NCBI GenBank assembly: GCA_001821435.1
Contig: MHLP01000038.1
Location: forward strand, 1 to 48,555
DNA from: Candidatus Lloydbacteria bacterium RIFCSPLOWO2_01_FULL_50_20
GTDB taxonomy: Bacteria > Patescibacteriota > Minisyncoccia > Phycocordibacterales > UBA6899
DNA: 48,555 bases
Direction: 5' to 3'
In this document: positions 1-8,208 of the stretch, piece after piece
How the letters are laid out: the number at the start of each line of letters is the position of its first letter
How positions within the stretch are numbered: the first letter of the stretch is position 1
Translations under genes and position numbers: made by a program
Notes under the pieces: model-generated
The model's database searches: none
Seen by the model: only the letters and a program-made list of their open reading frames with translations
What the model was told of the DNA's origin: nothing

Positions 1-55
1 GTTCGCCTATAACATGCTGGTGATTTAGGCGTACCTTGGTGACACAGGGTGTTTT

Positions 56-250
56 CTACAGAGCAGGTTTGACTCCCAATTCTTCTATAATCTCCCGGCT
101 TATGCATTCTTTGACCCCCTCTCCCCACTCTAAATGACCGCCAGGAAGCGCGGCGAAGCTTGTGTCGTGAGGATGTCTCACGAGCAGCAATTTGCCTTCG
201 TGAAGGATGATCGCTCTACATCGGATGATGAATTTTTTGATTTCAGACAT
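56..250 (-). pseudogene. Nudix hydrolase, C-terminally truncated
   Basis: The 64-residue product has a complete Nudix box: a glycine, then E after five residues, then REIIEELGV, matching GX5EX7REUXEEXGU. Nudix enzymes cleave nucleoside diphosphates linked to another moiety, with Mg2+ bound by the REUXEE glutamates. Family members are usually 130-160 residues; this one stops about five residues after the box, so the rest of the beta sandwich is missing. None of the three frames in the remaining 55 bases of the window shows a recognisable continuation. The start lies 9 bases after the stop of the DUF2914-type gene, so the two probably share a transcript. Likely a decayed gene; a short active protein is improbable. 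Confidence 0.7.
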
Positions 251-259
251 AATTTTGCG

Positions 260-1342
260 CTATTTGAGTAAAGTCTTTTCAAGAAATGCGGAGTTTTCGG
301 ACAATACCACGCGGAACGTTTCGCGTCCAAGCAGTTCTCCTGAAGCGGTTTCTATCGATACGCGCCATTCGCCCTGCGGAACGCTCTCTTTTATGGAATA
401 CCCGCGATAGCCGCCGTCGCGTCCGCCGATGATGGGAAAGGACACGCGATGAACGGTATTCCACTCCCCTGTCGCGGCGTCTTTGTATTGCCATTCATGC
501 ACGATCGGTGTCCTGATGGCGATCGGCGCGAATACAGCGCTATAAAAATATGCAGGCTCCCCCGCTGTGAGATGGAGCACTTTTTGCTGCAATCCCAATA
601 CCCCGAAGCGTTCCCCCCATAGTGTCTTCTCGCCGGAACCGATATAGTTGCCGGCCGCGTCGCGTACCACCGAATGATAGACGCCGCTATCGCGCAGGAG
701 GAGCGGGATGGGCGGGATCACATGCGTGAAATAGAGCACGTTGATAAGCGCATACATTCCGCCGACCATTCCGAGTATTCCCAGTGCGTTCTCGCGCACG
801 ATCTTCCGTGAGAGCGCAAAGATGCTGCCGATGAAGAAAAGCGTTCCGAGAAGTGCAAGCGCTCCGGCGATAAGAAAAGGGATCGTCCCCACTTCGCGGA
901 GTGCGATGGGGACGCAGAGGACCATTGCCATGAAAAAGACAAAGAAGAATGTGGCAAGCTGAAATTTGAACAGCCGCACGCGGTCACGGAAGAGCTCATT
1001 TCCGATGAACATTCCACCGAGGAGAAGCATAAAAGGCCAGCTTCCCTCGAGTGCTGCGCTTCGCGAATAATATACAAAAAGCATGCTCATCAGGGCGCCG
1101 AAGACGAGCTGGGTCAAGGTGGGTATGACGCTCCCCCACCTGAGCCACGATGAGTGCTGTATCTTCACGCGCCAGAAAACCTGTTCGGCAAGGATCGTCA
1201 CTGCCGCAAGGAGAAGATATCCGCCGAGAATAAGCGGTGTAAACGGGTTGTCGATCTCCGGGGCGAAAATATAGTCGAGCACGAAACCGACAGTGAACGC
1301 AACGCCCGAGAGGTGACGCTCGTATTTCTTCAGGAGTTCCAT
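260..1342 (-). CDS. Multi-pass membrane protein with C-terminal DUF2914-type domain
   Basis: The 360-residue product has about six or seven hydrophobic helices over roughly residues 12-225, then a soluble C-terminal part of about 130 residues. The C-terminal half contains HEWQYKD, an RVSFPI strand and QGEWRVSIETASGELLGR, which match the DUF2914 pattern of an H-x-W strand followed by a GxW(R/K)V hairpin as I know the family. The soluble domain is probably outside the membrane. Function is unknown. A -10-like TAAACT lies six bases before the ATG and there is no Shine-Dalgarno sequence, so the message may be leaderless. The truncated Nudix gene follows closely. The DUF2914 call is from memory. 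Confidence 0.8.
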   Translation of the reverse strand: MELLKKYERHLSGVAFTVGFVLDYIFAPEIDNPFTPLILGGYLLLAAVTILAEQVFWRVKIQHSSWLRWGSVIPTLTQLVFGALMSMLFVYYSRSAALEGSWPFMLLLGGMFIGNELFRDRVRLFKFQLATFFFVFFMAMVLCVPIALREVGTIPFLIAGALALLGTLFFIGSIFALSRKIVRENALGILGMVGGMYALINVLYFTHVIPPIPLLLRDSGVYHSVVRDAAGNYIGSGEKTLWGERFGVLGLQQKVLHLTAGEPAYFYSAVFAPIAIRTPIVHEWQYKDAATGEWNTVHRVSFPIIGGRDGGYRGYSIKESVPQGEWRVSIETASGELLGRETFRVVLSENSAFLEKTLLK

Positions 1343-1384
1343 ACAGATAGTTTACTACGTTTGCTGACGAAGTGGGAACTGAGC

Positions 1385-2047
1385 TCACCAGGGAAATTTT
1401 TTTTGTTTGAACCAAAACTGACCGGTTTCGACATCGGAATTTGCGAGCATAAAAATATCCTGAGCGGCCTCAGCGGGAGAAATGTCCGCCCCTTCTCCGC
1501 CCATATCCGTTTGCACCCAGCCCGGGTGCACCGAGGACACTTTCACCTTTCCCGCTAAACGCCGAGCGAGGATCCGCGTCAGCATATTCAGTGATGCTTT
1601 TGAGATCCGATAGCTCGGATAGTTTGATGTATAGCCCGTATGTCCCAACGATCCTGCACTGGATGAAAGGTTGATGATCTGCCCGCCTTCGTTGATCAGT
1701 GGAATGATCCGTTCGGTAAAGTTAACAGTGCCGATCAGGTTCACCTCAAGCGTTTTCCGCAAAAAGTCGGTGACGATCGCCGGAGAATCCGCTTCTTCCT
1801 CGATCACGATACCCGCATTGTTGATGAGGATGTCGATCTTCTTCCCGAGCTTTGCGATATCGTCGGCGCATCGCTTTATACTCACCGGGTCACCGAGATC
1901 AAGCCGGAACATCTTCAAGCGCTTATGTGAAAAATGCGCGTCACCATTCGTCGATGTACCGAACACGACATCTCCGTTTTCCAGAAACTTTTTTGCAAGC
2001 GCGTTTCCTATCCCCCTGCTCGCACCGGTGACGAGGATCGTTTTCAT
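1385..2047 (-). CDS. Short-chain dehydrogenase/reductase (SDR) family oxidoreductase
   Basis: A classical SDR of 220 residues. TGASRGIG near residue 7 is the TGxxxGxG cofactor-binding turn, NNAG the conserved stabilising motif, LSSSAG supplies the catalytic serine, and YPSYRISKAS the YxxxK catalytic pair. HPGWVQTDMGG is the usual PG motif. The substrate cannot be read from the sequence; these enzymes oxidise or reduce carbonyl/hydroxyl groups with NAD(P)(H). I chose the ATG at 2047 over an upstream in-frame start at 2083: it gives the standard MKTILVTGAS beginning and lies six bases after a TATAAT box. Probably expressed alone as a leaderless message. Confidence 0.93.
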   Translation of the reverse strand: MKTILVTGASRGIGNALAKKFLENGDVVFGTSTNGDAHFSHKRLKMFRLDLGDPVSIKRCADDIAKLGKKIDILINNAGIVIEEEADSPAIVTDFLRKTLEVNLIGTVNFTERIIPLINEGGQIINLSSSAGSLGHTGYTSNYPSYRISKASLNMLTRILARRLAGKVKVSSVHPGWVQTDMGGEGADISPAEAAQDIFMLANSDVETGQFWFKQKKFPW

Positions 2048-2053
2048 GCGTAG

Positions 2054-2083
2054 ATTATAATTCTGTTTGCTGACTTTCCGCAA
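2054..2083 (-). promoter_or_regulatory. Promoter of the SDR gene, leaderless type
   Basis: Read on the minus strand, TATAAT (2054-2059) lies six bases before the ATG, and a weak -35 (TTGCGG) stands 18 bases further upstream. Transcription would start at or next to the start codon. Inferred from consensus only. Confidence 0.6.
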
Positions 2084-2120
2084 GAAACAGCTTTATTTAA
2101 TAAATAAAAAAACGCCGGTC

Positions 2121-3002
2121 TCAGATTCCCGCGCGTTTGAATAATTCGACTGTCCCATTGTAGGCTTTTTTCGCGACAGCCTTGATCTTTTTTGCGTCCC
2201 GCGTGAAAGCGGTGATCTCCCCGCTTCCCCAGAGTATCAGGTGGGGCGTTTTGCTTTCCCGTAAGTCTTTCAATCCGTTCTCATACCGACTGATCCGCAT
2301 CAATGATGCCCGCCGTCTGTTGGGCATCATGCCAAAAGTACTTGCGATCTCCGCTATTCGAGCGCCGAACTTTGGGCGCCAGTCCTTCGGGTGATTGGCA
2401 AAAATGATCAGTCCGTCCAGATCCCACCGCTTGATAAGTTCAAGTGCGGGAAAAGGTATCGCCGACGCACCATCGTATTTTCGTTGGCCGTTCACGATGA
2501 CGGGTTTGCGATAGAGGACCGGCATAGCCATAGTAGCGCGGACCGCATCGAAGAGTTCGTGCCCTGCGGTTTTCAGGTTGATCAAATGCCCTCTTCCTGT
2601 CTTCCAATCGGTTACTCCAACGACCACGTCTCCCGGGAAACGATTGATCGCTTCGACGCGTACTTCCTTGCGAAAAACATCGTTGACAAGAAAACCGACA
2701 TCAGCCGTCGTGCCGTTCAAAAACCGGCGGATGCTAAAACTGATGAAATTTTCGGTCGTGCACTCCTCCCAATAACAGCTTGCGCCTTTATTGAGCATAT
2801 TGGCCGCAAAATAGATTGCCGGTCCGGCAAACGATGATATTGCACCGATGACTTTGAACTTTGTCAGCCCGTACGATTCGAATGCGCATGCCTGGGCGCA
2901 GCCCTCCGCGCCGGCATTCCCGCCCGAAAGTCCGAGTGCGCCGATCCGTCCCTCGCCTCGTGCCAATCGACACAGAAGCGAAAGATCGCCCTCGTATTCC
3001 AT
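2121..3002 (-). CDS. Patatin-like (YjjU-type) protein with altered nucleophile site
   Basis: This 293-residue protein reads like the YjjU branch of patatin-like phospholipases. GLSGGNAG near residue 24 stands for the glycine-rich oxyanion loop, a segment near residue 150 (VRATMAMPVLYR) matches the family's R-x-S-x-A-x-P stretch, and YDGA is the DG(A/G) motif carrying the catalytic aspartate. The nucleophile elbow, normally GxSxG (GTSAG), reads SSFAG here, so the expected serine is phenylalanine with serines just before it. The protein may be inactive or use a shifted serine. The start is supported by AGAGGCGG just upstream. It stands alone between the SDR gene and small hypotheticals. Confidence 0.75.
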   Translation of the reverse strand: MEYEGDLSLLCRLARGEGRIGALGLSGGNAGAEGCAQACAFESYGLTKFKVIGAISSFAGPAIYFAANMLNKGASCYWEECTTENFISFSIRRFLNGTTADVGFLVNDVFRKEVRVEAINRFPGDVVVGVTDWKTGRGHLINLKTAGHELFDAVRATMAMPVLYRKPVIVNGQRKYDGASAIPFPALELIKRWDLDGLIIFANHPKDWRPKFGARIAEIASTFGMMPNRRRASLMRISRYENGLKDLRESKTPHLILWGSGEITAFTRDAKKIKAVAKKAYNGTVELFKRAGI

Positions 3003-3112
3003 TTCCGCCTCTTTTCTGTGCGCTGTCTCACCAAAAGCTACGTGAACAAAGAGACATTGTCAATGATGAGTGATGTCTCTTTGTTGTTCGAACCAAAAAG
3101 TTCTTGAAGAAA

Positions 3113-3412
3113 TTATTTGCCGAGTTTTTTTGTCAGTTCGATTAGCCGTTTCGCCTTCTCAGGCGTCCAACCGGTGCTCACGATCTGTTCGCGTCTCAAT
3201 GCACTCAATTCTTCCTTTTCAGTATTCGTTAATCCTTCCATCGACGCCCCTTGCGTGTCTTCATCCTCGCTTGTTAACTCGCGATATCTCTTTGACTCTT
3301 CGAGGGTAAACTCGCCCACCATCTGTTTTTTGCGCAACTCCGCGAGCTCCTCTTGCTTATTCATTTGCACTGCTGATTCCTTGAAATCATATTCTCTTTG
3401 TTCCATATTCAT
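3113..3412 (-). CDS. Hypothetical protein with an internal repeat
   Basis: A highly charged 99-residue product rich in Glu, Lys and Arg, predicted soluble and largely helical. It contains two copies of a motif of about 29 residues: EELAELRKKQMVGEFTLEES from about residue 21 and EELSALRREQIVSTGWTPEK from about residue 67. Each continues into an RY/RL-x-EL-T helix end, so the protein arose by internal duplication. No family is recognised. No Shine-Dalgarno sequence precedes the ATG. The repeat pairing is direct evidence that this frame is translated. Function unknown. Confidence 0.7.
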   Translation of the reverse strand: MNMEQREYDFKESAVQMNKQEELAELRKKQMVGEFTLEESKRYRELTSEDEDTQGASMEGLTNTEKEELSALRREQIVSTGWTPEKAKRLIELTKKLGK

Positions 3413-3548
3413 TGTTGCTTATTGATAATTTTTTCTCCGACACATATGAGCATACAACATATTTTTTCCTACGGAAAGTTTTTTTTTCTGCTCTTGAGCC
3501 TACCGCAAACTTACTACGAGACCACGTTTCAAAACTTTTTGGAGGGAC

Positions 3549-3577
3549 TGTCCCCTATTCCTCCTGTCCCCTATTCC
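3549..3577. repeat. Tandem TGTCCCCTATTCC repeat
   Basis: TGTCCCCTATTCC occurs at 3549-3561 and again at 3565-3577. A related pair of blocks (GTCCCCATTATCC, then GTCCCATTATCC) lies at about 4901-4928. Both loci are next to small or broken genes, which suggests scars of a small mobile element. No transposase gene is present. Confidence 0.6.
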
Positions 3578-3615
3578 TGAGATTGTTCACGAATGCTTTG
3601 GCGAGATTTGATAAT

Positions 3616-3936
3616 TTAGGAAATAAATTCCCAGTTGCCGTCGAGATAATTTGCCACACATTCTCCGTCTCCCGGCCTATCGCCATAATAGTAAGTTTTG
3701 TGGATCGATGCGGAAACCTTCGACTTATCCGGAAGTGCATGGTTGCGGTAGTCGTACTTCGCCTTCGCGTAATCATATTCAACCCGCTCGCCGTTCTCGA
3801 GTGTTTCGATCTGCACGTGGTCCTCGTTCGACACGAGCACCGTGTAGTCTTTTCCGCTGAGCAGTCGCTCAAATATGGACTTCAGTTCCTCGGGCGTCGG
3901 AAACTGTTCAGGGGCGTTTTCACCGGGATTGGTCAT
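3616..3936 (-). CDS. Hypothetical protein
   Basis: A 106-residue soluble acidic protein with no family I recognise. The N-terminus is proline-rich, with a helix around PTPEELKSIFERLLSGKDY, then alternating strands (YTVLVSNEDHVQIETL), then a tyrosine-rich stretch (YDYAKAKYDYRNH). No signal peptide, membrane segment or metal-binding cysteine cluster is visible. TAACAT, a possible -10, stands a few bases before the ATG and no Shine-Dalgarno is seen, like other minus-strand genes here. It is a standalone gene in a stretch of small hypotheticals. Confidence 0.55.
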   Translation of the reverse strand: MTNPGENAPEQFPTPEELKSIFERLLSGKDYTVLVSNEDHVQIETLENGERVEYDYAKAKYDYRNHALPDKSKVSASIHKTYYYGDRPGDGECVANYLDGNWEFIS

Positions 3937-4047
3937 GACTGAATGTTATCACATTTTTAAGACTTCTTGTAGCTGCTGTTGCCCTTTTTCCTGCACATGG
4001 TTTTTTTGATCCATCCTTGAAAAACTTCCTCTCGCGTGCCACAAAAA

Positions 4048-4236
4048 TTATCTCTCTTGAAAACATCGAACGACAAAGTATGCACCCGTGGCGGCGAAGA
4101 ATACCCACCAAAGCCACGTAAGGCCGGCGACGTAGTCATAGAAGTAGAGCGCGAGTAAAATGCCGAGCGAGATGAGGCAGATCTTGATCAGTGCCACCTC
4201 CCACCACTCGAACGTCCACGATTTAAATTTGTCCAT
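4048..4236 (-). CDS. Small two-helix membrane protein
   Basis: A 62-residue protein with a short amphipathic start (MDKFKSWTFEWWE) and two predicted membrane helices, about residues 14-33 and 40-56, ending in a basic tail. The tryptophan-rich N-terminus followed by a helical hairpin resembles small membrane proteins I associate with Patescibacteria, but I cannot give a named family. No Shine-Dalgarno sequence is visible. Function unknown; membrane location is the only firm inference. Confidence 0.6.
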   Translation of the reverse strand: MDKFKSWTFEWWEVALIKICLISLGILLALYFYDYVAGLTWLWWVFFAATGAYFVVRCFQER

Positions 4237-4293
4237 AATGTTATGGATGAAATAATAACTTGCTTATATATACCACACCATATGCCGTATGAT

Positions 4294-4590
4294 TCAGTGG
4301 GCGTTTTTTTGCTTCAATTCCTTGAGCTTCTCGCGCAATCCTTTAAGGAAGATACCCTGTTCCGTGTCGTTCTTTCTCGCGCTCGCATATTCCTCGTAGA
4401 GTTGAGGTTCGTCCCTCGTTAGTTCACTAAACTCCTCGGAGTAGTCATTTATCCAGTCAATGATCGACTCGTGGTCGGGAGAACTTTGCGCTAAAAGGAG
4501 CTGCATCTCATTTCTTAAACCCAAAATGGTCTGTGCGTCGTTCTCCTTGCGGGCAACGTACGGTGATTCCTCATTAAAGTGTGTTCTCAT
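4294..4590 (-). CDS. Hypothetical helical protein
   Basis: A 98-residue, strongly charged protein without signal peptide or membrane segment. It is predicted mostly helical, with a lysine-rich C-terminus (LREKLKELKQKNAH). No family recognised. It belongs to the group of small hypotheticals between the patatin-like and transglutaminase-like genes. Codon choice and composition look coding, but no independent evidence of translation is visible. Confidence 0.55.
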   Translation of the reverse strand: MRTHFNEESPYVARKENDAQTILGLRNEMQLLLAQSSPDHESIIDWINDYSEEFSELTRDEPQLYEEYASARKNDTEQGIFLKGLREKLKELKQKNAH

Positions 4591-4682
4591 GGTTTTCGCT
4601 TATCTATATTCAAAGCATACGTTACATTTCTTTCTTGCGAAAGCTTTTTTACCTTCCCTTAAGAACAGACGCCGCGCGGCGG

Positions 4683-4877
4683 TTACGACCAGAGTTTCCA
4701 GCCGGTGCGAAAGACGAAGACAGAGGCCGCCAGTGTGGCAAGCGTGAGCGCTATCAGTATTCCGACGCCGAGGAAAAGCGATCTTTCGTGATAGCCGGTG
4801 AGCGAGTAGCGAATACCGTCTATTGCGTAAAAAATGGGATTTGCGTATACGAGCCACTGGAGATTCGCGGGAAGCAT
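4683..4877 (-). pseudogene. Remnant of an ABC-2 type transporter permease (C-terminus)
   Basis: The 64 residues match only the end of an ABC-2 permease: LPANLQWLVYANPIFYAIDG corresponds to the conserved LPxxLQWLxxxNPxxYxxDxxR segment before the last membrane helix, and the rest forms that helix and the short tail. The other five helices and the partner ATPase gene are missing. A repeat (GTCCCC/ATTATCC blocks) and the transglutaminase-like gene lie immediately upstream, so the 5' part was probably lost by a rearrangement at the repeat. Not expected to be functional. Confidence 0.75.
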
Positions 4878-4897
4878 GTGTACCGAGAATTAATCGT

Positions 4898-4933
4898 GAC
4901 TGTCCCCATTATCCGTCCCATTATCCGATTCCT
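4898..4933. repeat. GTCCCC-ATTATCC degenerate tandem repeat
   Basis: Two imperfect blocks (GTCCCCATTATCC, then GTCCCATTATCC) separate the ABC-2 remnant from the downstream end of the transglutaminase-like gene. They resemble the pair at 3549-3577, so they are probably one dispersed family. Confidence 0.45.
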
Positions 4934-6595
4934 TCATCCGTCAAATAATTTTTTTAACTTTTCTTTTATTTTTGTGATAAGTTTCCGCTGCTGTTTCCCC
5001 TTCTCGGAATAAACGGCCTGCTTAGCGAGTTCAAAAAGCCTAATGTCCGTCGCCGAAACTCCAGGGTTGCCGGCGTTTTCCCGCTTGGATAATTTACCGA
5101 ATAGCTTCGGATCGTTGGGGCTGAGTTCTATTGCCCGCTTGATTCCTTCGCGATTGTGCAAAAGATAAGGGTCAATGATATTTTCCGCTCCGAGCACCGA
5201 CGCTGGCGAAACATTCTCGCTTCCTTCGCTTTTTATTCCGTAAAGAACTTCAAATAAACCGGGTTCTATATTCTTATAAAAATAAAGGGTTTCTTGAAAA
5301 AATTGTTTTCCGTCATCCGGGCTCCACCAATTCACTGGGGTGCCGATAGCCATGCGCACTGGCAAGACTTTTCCTGCTCCATCTTTTATAAAACGCCGTA
5401 TTTCTTCCACTCTTGTCCGGTCGAAATCATCGTCGGTAACTTCTTCTTGATGACCCCCCTGGAAATGGTTGAAAAACATTTTTCCATCGGGCGTGTCGAA
5501 GCCGACAAAGGCATGACGCTCGCCGTGAATATATGCGTAAGGGATATCGAGCTCTTTAAGAAGCAGGGAGCCGAGAAGAGCAGATCCGGCGCAATTCGCT
5601 TTTTTTGATTCAACAATATTTGCAATATTGCCCGACCCGCTTTTATAAGGAAATAATTCTCTGGCTTTTCGGCTCAAGCGGGCGACAATGGAGTTTACCT
5701 TTTGAGAAATTTCATCCGGCACGCCGCGTTTACGCGCATCTCCCAGCTCCGATTTTATCGTGTCCAAGTCAAAGGCTTCCGCAAGTGATTTTCCGTTTTC
5801 TAAGATGTCCCGTCGCGACAAAAACTGGTCCACTCCTTTTGTTGCCAAAAGGTTAAGAATTTCTCGAACCGGCTGATTCGCCGAAAAAGAGAGTTTTTCC
5901 GAGGCCGTTTCTTGCAGTTTATAAAACGGGCCTTTTCTGTCTTTCCACGTAAGTTCCCGATTTTCTTGCTTAAACCCTTTGCGGGACAGCGCCTCAAAAA
6001 AGGTTCCGACCGTATGCCGGCGAAAGTCCTTCATTGTTTCTTCCGGGACGGCATCGCCATATTTTTCGCGCATTCGTCGAATTCTTTTTTCATACGCAGA
6101 ATCCCCGAGCAAAAATCTTTCTATTTCCCGTTTTCGGTCTTCAGACAAAACAGTAGCACCTTGCGCATCATTTTGATCGTTATCACGATATGTTTTTCCA
6201 TAACGCTCAAAGAATCCGACTGTTTTTTTGAAAACGTCATCCGAGCGGCTTGCTTCGGCGGTTGACTGTTCTGCTCCGTATTGCCTTAAATACTGAGCCG
6301 CATCGTTAAAAAAGCTTTCTAATTCAGCAAGCCGCTCTTTTGCTTTTTCAGGATCGGCACCTTGAAGCGCTTCGATCTTTTGGCGGATGGTCCACATTTC
6401 CACCCCCGATAAGTCTATGGCGTTTTCCACATTGTACGCAGCGGCCGCTTTGCCCAATTGCGATTCCAGCTTTTCATTTGGAGTAAACACGGCTTCCGAT
6501 ACCTGTTCCAATTTTTCACGAAACCCTTCGGCCGAGGCGTTTTTTGAACGAGGAATCTCGTTATCCGAGGAAAACGATGGCGCTTCTTTTTTCAT
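4934..6595 (-). CDS. Transglutaminase-like (papain-fold) domain protein
   Basis: The 553-residue product (from the ATG at 6595) has a long charged helical N-terminal half and a transglutaminase-like core near residues 330-400. That core contains KKANCAGSALLGSLLLKELD, with the presumed nucleophilic cysteine, then GERHAFVGFDTPDGKMFFNH, with the histidine and a D/N third member. These enzymes cleave or form amide bonds; bacterial versions are often peptidases. No signal peptide or membrane helix is visible, so it is probably cytoplasmic. An in-frame start at 6703 would add 36 Arg-rich residues encoded by a palindrome-containing stretch, so I prefer 6595. No other family recognised. Confidence 0.7.
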   Translation of the reverse strand: MKKEAPSFSSDNEIPRSKNASAEGFREKLEQVSEAVFTPNEKLESQLGKAAAAYNVENAIDLSGVEMWTIRQKIEALQGADPEKAKERLAELESFFNDAAQYLRQYGAEQSTAEASRSDDVFKKTVGFFERYGKTYRDNDQNDAQGATVLSEDRKREIERFLLGDSAYEKRIRRMREKYGDAVPEETMKDFRRHTVGTFFEALSRKGFKQENRELTWKDRKGPFYKLQETASEKLSFSANQPVREILNLLATKGVDQFLSRRDILENGKSLAEAFDLDTIKSELGDARKRGVPDEISQKVNSIVARLSRKARELFPYKSGSGNIANIVESKKANCAGSALLGSLLLKELDIPYAYIHGERHAFVGFDTPDGKMFFNHFQGGHQEEVTDDDFDRTRVEEIRRFIKDGAGKVLPVRMAIGTPVNWWSPDDGKQFFQETLYFYKNIEPGLFEVLYGIKSEGSENVSPASVLGAENIIDPYLLHNREGIKRAIELSPNDPKLFGKLSKRENAGNPGVSATDIRLFELAKQAVYSEKGKQQRKLITKIKEKLKKLFDG

Positions 6596-6628
6596 AAATC
6601 TTGAAATCAACTTCCCTCTCGGCGCACG

Positions 6629-6660
6629 AGGTCGTCTAGACGCTCGTGCTAGCACGACCT
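6629..6660. repeat. Imperfect palindrome upstream of the transglutaminase-like gene
   Basis: AGGTCGTCTAG pairs with CTAGCACGACCT with one bulged base, enclosing a nine-base loop. It lies in the spacer between aspS and the transglutaminase-like gene, where a GTTTCGAAAC-type palindrome also occurs (about 6723-6732). It could be a terminator-like stem or a dispersed repeat. Confidence 0.5.
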
Positions 6661-6731
6661 GGAACATTCGACCTGCTGGCCTCAGTACTTCCTCGCTCGC
6701 CACTCGGGCACTGCATACTTAAGTTTCGAAA

Positions 6732-8168
6732 CTACCCTCCCTTTCCTTTTACAACCCTCAACCCAAGTTCGGTAAGCTGTTCCGGGGAAACATCGGACGG
6801 AGCGGACATCATGAGGTCTTTGCCCTCACCGTTTTTGGCGAATGCGATGACTTCGCGGATGTTCGGTTCATTCTGAAGAATGGCCATCAGGCGGTCGAGG
6901 CCCCAGGCGATGCCGCCGTGCGGAGGCGCGCCGAACGAGAACGCTTCAAGCATGTGACCGAATTTTGCGTTGATGCTCTCCTCTTTGTGTCCCATGATCT
7001 CGAACACGCGTTTCAATGCGAGCGGAGTGTGATTTCTGACACTTCCGCCGCCGATCTCGAAACCGTTCAACGCCACATCGTACTGCGTCGTCAGAATTTC
7101 TCCGATGTGCTCACCCGCACTTCCTTGCATCAGCCACTCCATGTGTTCGGGCTTCGGCGCGGAGAACGGATTGTGCGTGAACGTCCATCCGCTTGCCTGC
7201 CCTGAACCTGCCGAAGGGTCAGTTTTCTCGAAGAATGGGAAGTCTATCACCCAGCAGAATGCGAGGAGATCGGGGTCGCTCTTGTCGAGGCGGAGGTCGG
7301 GCTTGTCGGTGCCGTATTTTTCCATCGCTTCTTTGTAGGACATGCGCGGGAACGGTATCACTTGGATCTTTTTGTGCGGGGCGAGCTCTTTCACGAGCGC
7401 GATAAGCAGGCGTTCGTTCACGTCCATCACGTCTTCGCGGTCCACGAAACTCATTTCGATATCGAGCTGGGTGAATTCGGGTTGGCGGTCTCCGCGCGAA
7501 TCCTCGTCGCGCAGACAGCGTGCGAACTGGAAGTAACGCTCGAAGCCGGCGACCATCAGAAGTTGCTTGTACTGCTGGGGAGACTGCGGAAGCGCGAAGA
7601 ATTTTCCCGGTTCGATGCGCGAAGGCACCAGAAAGTCGCGCGCGCCTTCGGGGGTCGACTTGGAAAGGAGCGGCGTCTCTATTTCGATGAATCGCTCTTT
7701 GGAAAGGAAATTGCGGATGTAGAGCATTACGTCGTGACGGAGGCGGATGTTCTTCTGGAGGCGCGGTCGGCGCAGGTCGAGATAGCGATACTTGAGGCGC
7801 ACATCTTCGCCGATCTCCCTGCCGTCGCCGCGGAGGTCGATCGGGGGCGTTTCCGATTCGTTCAAGACGGTGACCGAGAGCATTTCGATCTCGAGCATGC
7901 CGTTCGCCTCGTCTTTGTTCACCATCTTCTCGGGGCGAGGATTGACCTTGCCCTTGACCTCGATGACCCACTCCGGGCGCAGCTTGCTCGCTGAATCATG
8001 CGCTTCCTCGTGATTGGGAAGAGCGACCATCTGCACTTTGCCGCTTTGGTCGCGCATGTCGATAAAAATGAGTTTGCCGTGGTCGCGACGGATATCCACC
8101 CAGCCTTTAAGCGTGATCTCCTCACCTATCTTTTCTTTTAAATTTGCGATGAGTGTGCGTTCGTTCAT
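6732..8168 (-). CDS. aspS: Aspartyl-tRNA synthetase lacking the GAD domain
   Basis: Charges tRNA-Asp with aspartate in the cytoplasm. An N-terminal OB-fold anticodon-binding domain (residues 1-110) is followed by the class II core: motif 2 around FQFARCLRDEDSRGDRQPEF and motif 3 GIAWGLDRL. Bacterial AspRS is usually near 590 residues; this has 478. YGTDKPDLR runs after about 15 residues into FCWVIDFPFFE, so the GAD insertion is absent. After FFEKT, nine extra residues DPSAGSGQA (about 317-325) interrupt a conserved stretch and are encoded by a repeat also found in dnaK. The ATG at 8168 is preferred to a TTG at 8177. A TATAAT box lies 24 bases upstream. Confidence 0.97.
   Translation of the reverse strand: MNERTLIANLKEKIGEEITLKGWVDIRRDHGKLIFIDMRDQSGKVQMVALPNHEEAHDSASKLRPEWVIEVKGKVNPRPEKMVNKDEANGMLEIEMLSVTVLNESETPPIDLRGDGREIGEDVRLKYRYLDLRRPRLQKNIRLRHDVMLYIRNFLSKERFIEIETPLLSKSTPEGARDFLVPSRIEPGKFFALPQSPQQYKQLLMVAGFERYFQFARCLRDEDSRGDRQPEFTQLDIEMSFVDREDVMDVNERLLIALVKELAPHKKIQVIPFPRMSYKEAMEKYGTDKPDLRLDKSDPDLLAFCWVIDFPFFEKTDPSAGSGQASGWTFTHNPFSAPKPEHMEWLMQGSAGEHIGEILTTQYDVALNGFEIGGGSVRNHTPLALKRVFEIMGHKEESINAKFGHMLEAFSFGAPPHGGIAWGLDRLMAILQNEPNIREVIAFAKNGEGKDLMMSAPSDVSPEQLTELGLRVVKGKGG
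7193..7220. repeat. In-frame repeat insertion in aspS (DPSAGSGQA element)
   Basis: Twenty-three bases at 7198-7220 (TGCCCTGAACCTGCCGAAGG plus GTC) recur at 13853-13875 in dnaK with one mismatch, in the same orientation and reading frame. Each adds DPSAGSGQA to a conserved enzyme. Confidence 0.85.
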
Positions 8169-8208
8169 GATATTCAAGTTATATGTTCATTTATTATAAG
8201 ACTTGAAA

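Noticed and set aside
7219..7971. 250-codon Arg/Pro-rich minus-strand frame inside aspS
   Set aside because: Out-of-frame shadow of aspS on the same strand.
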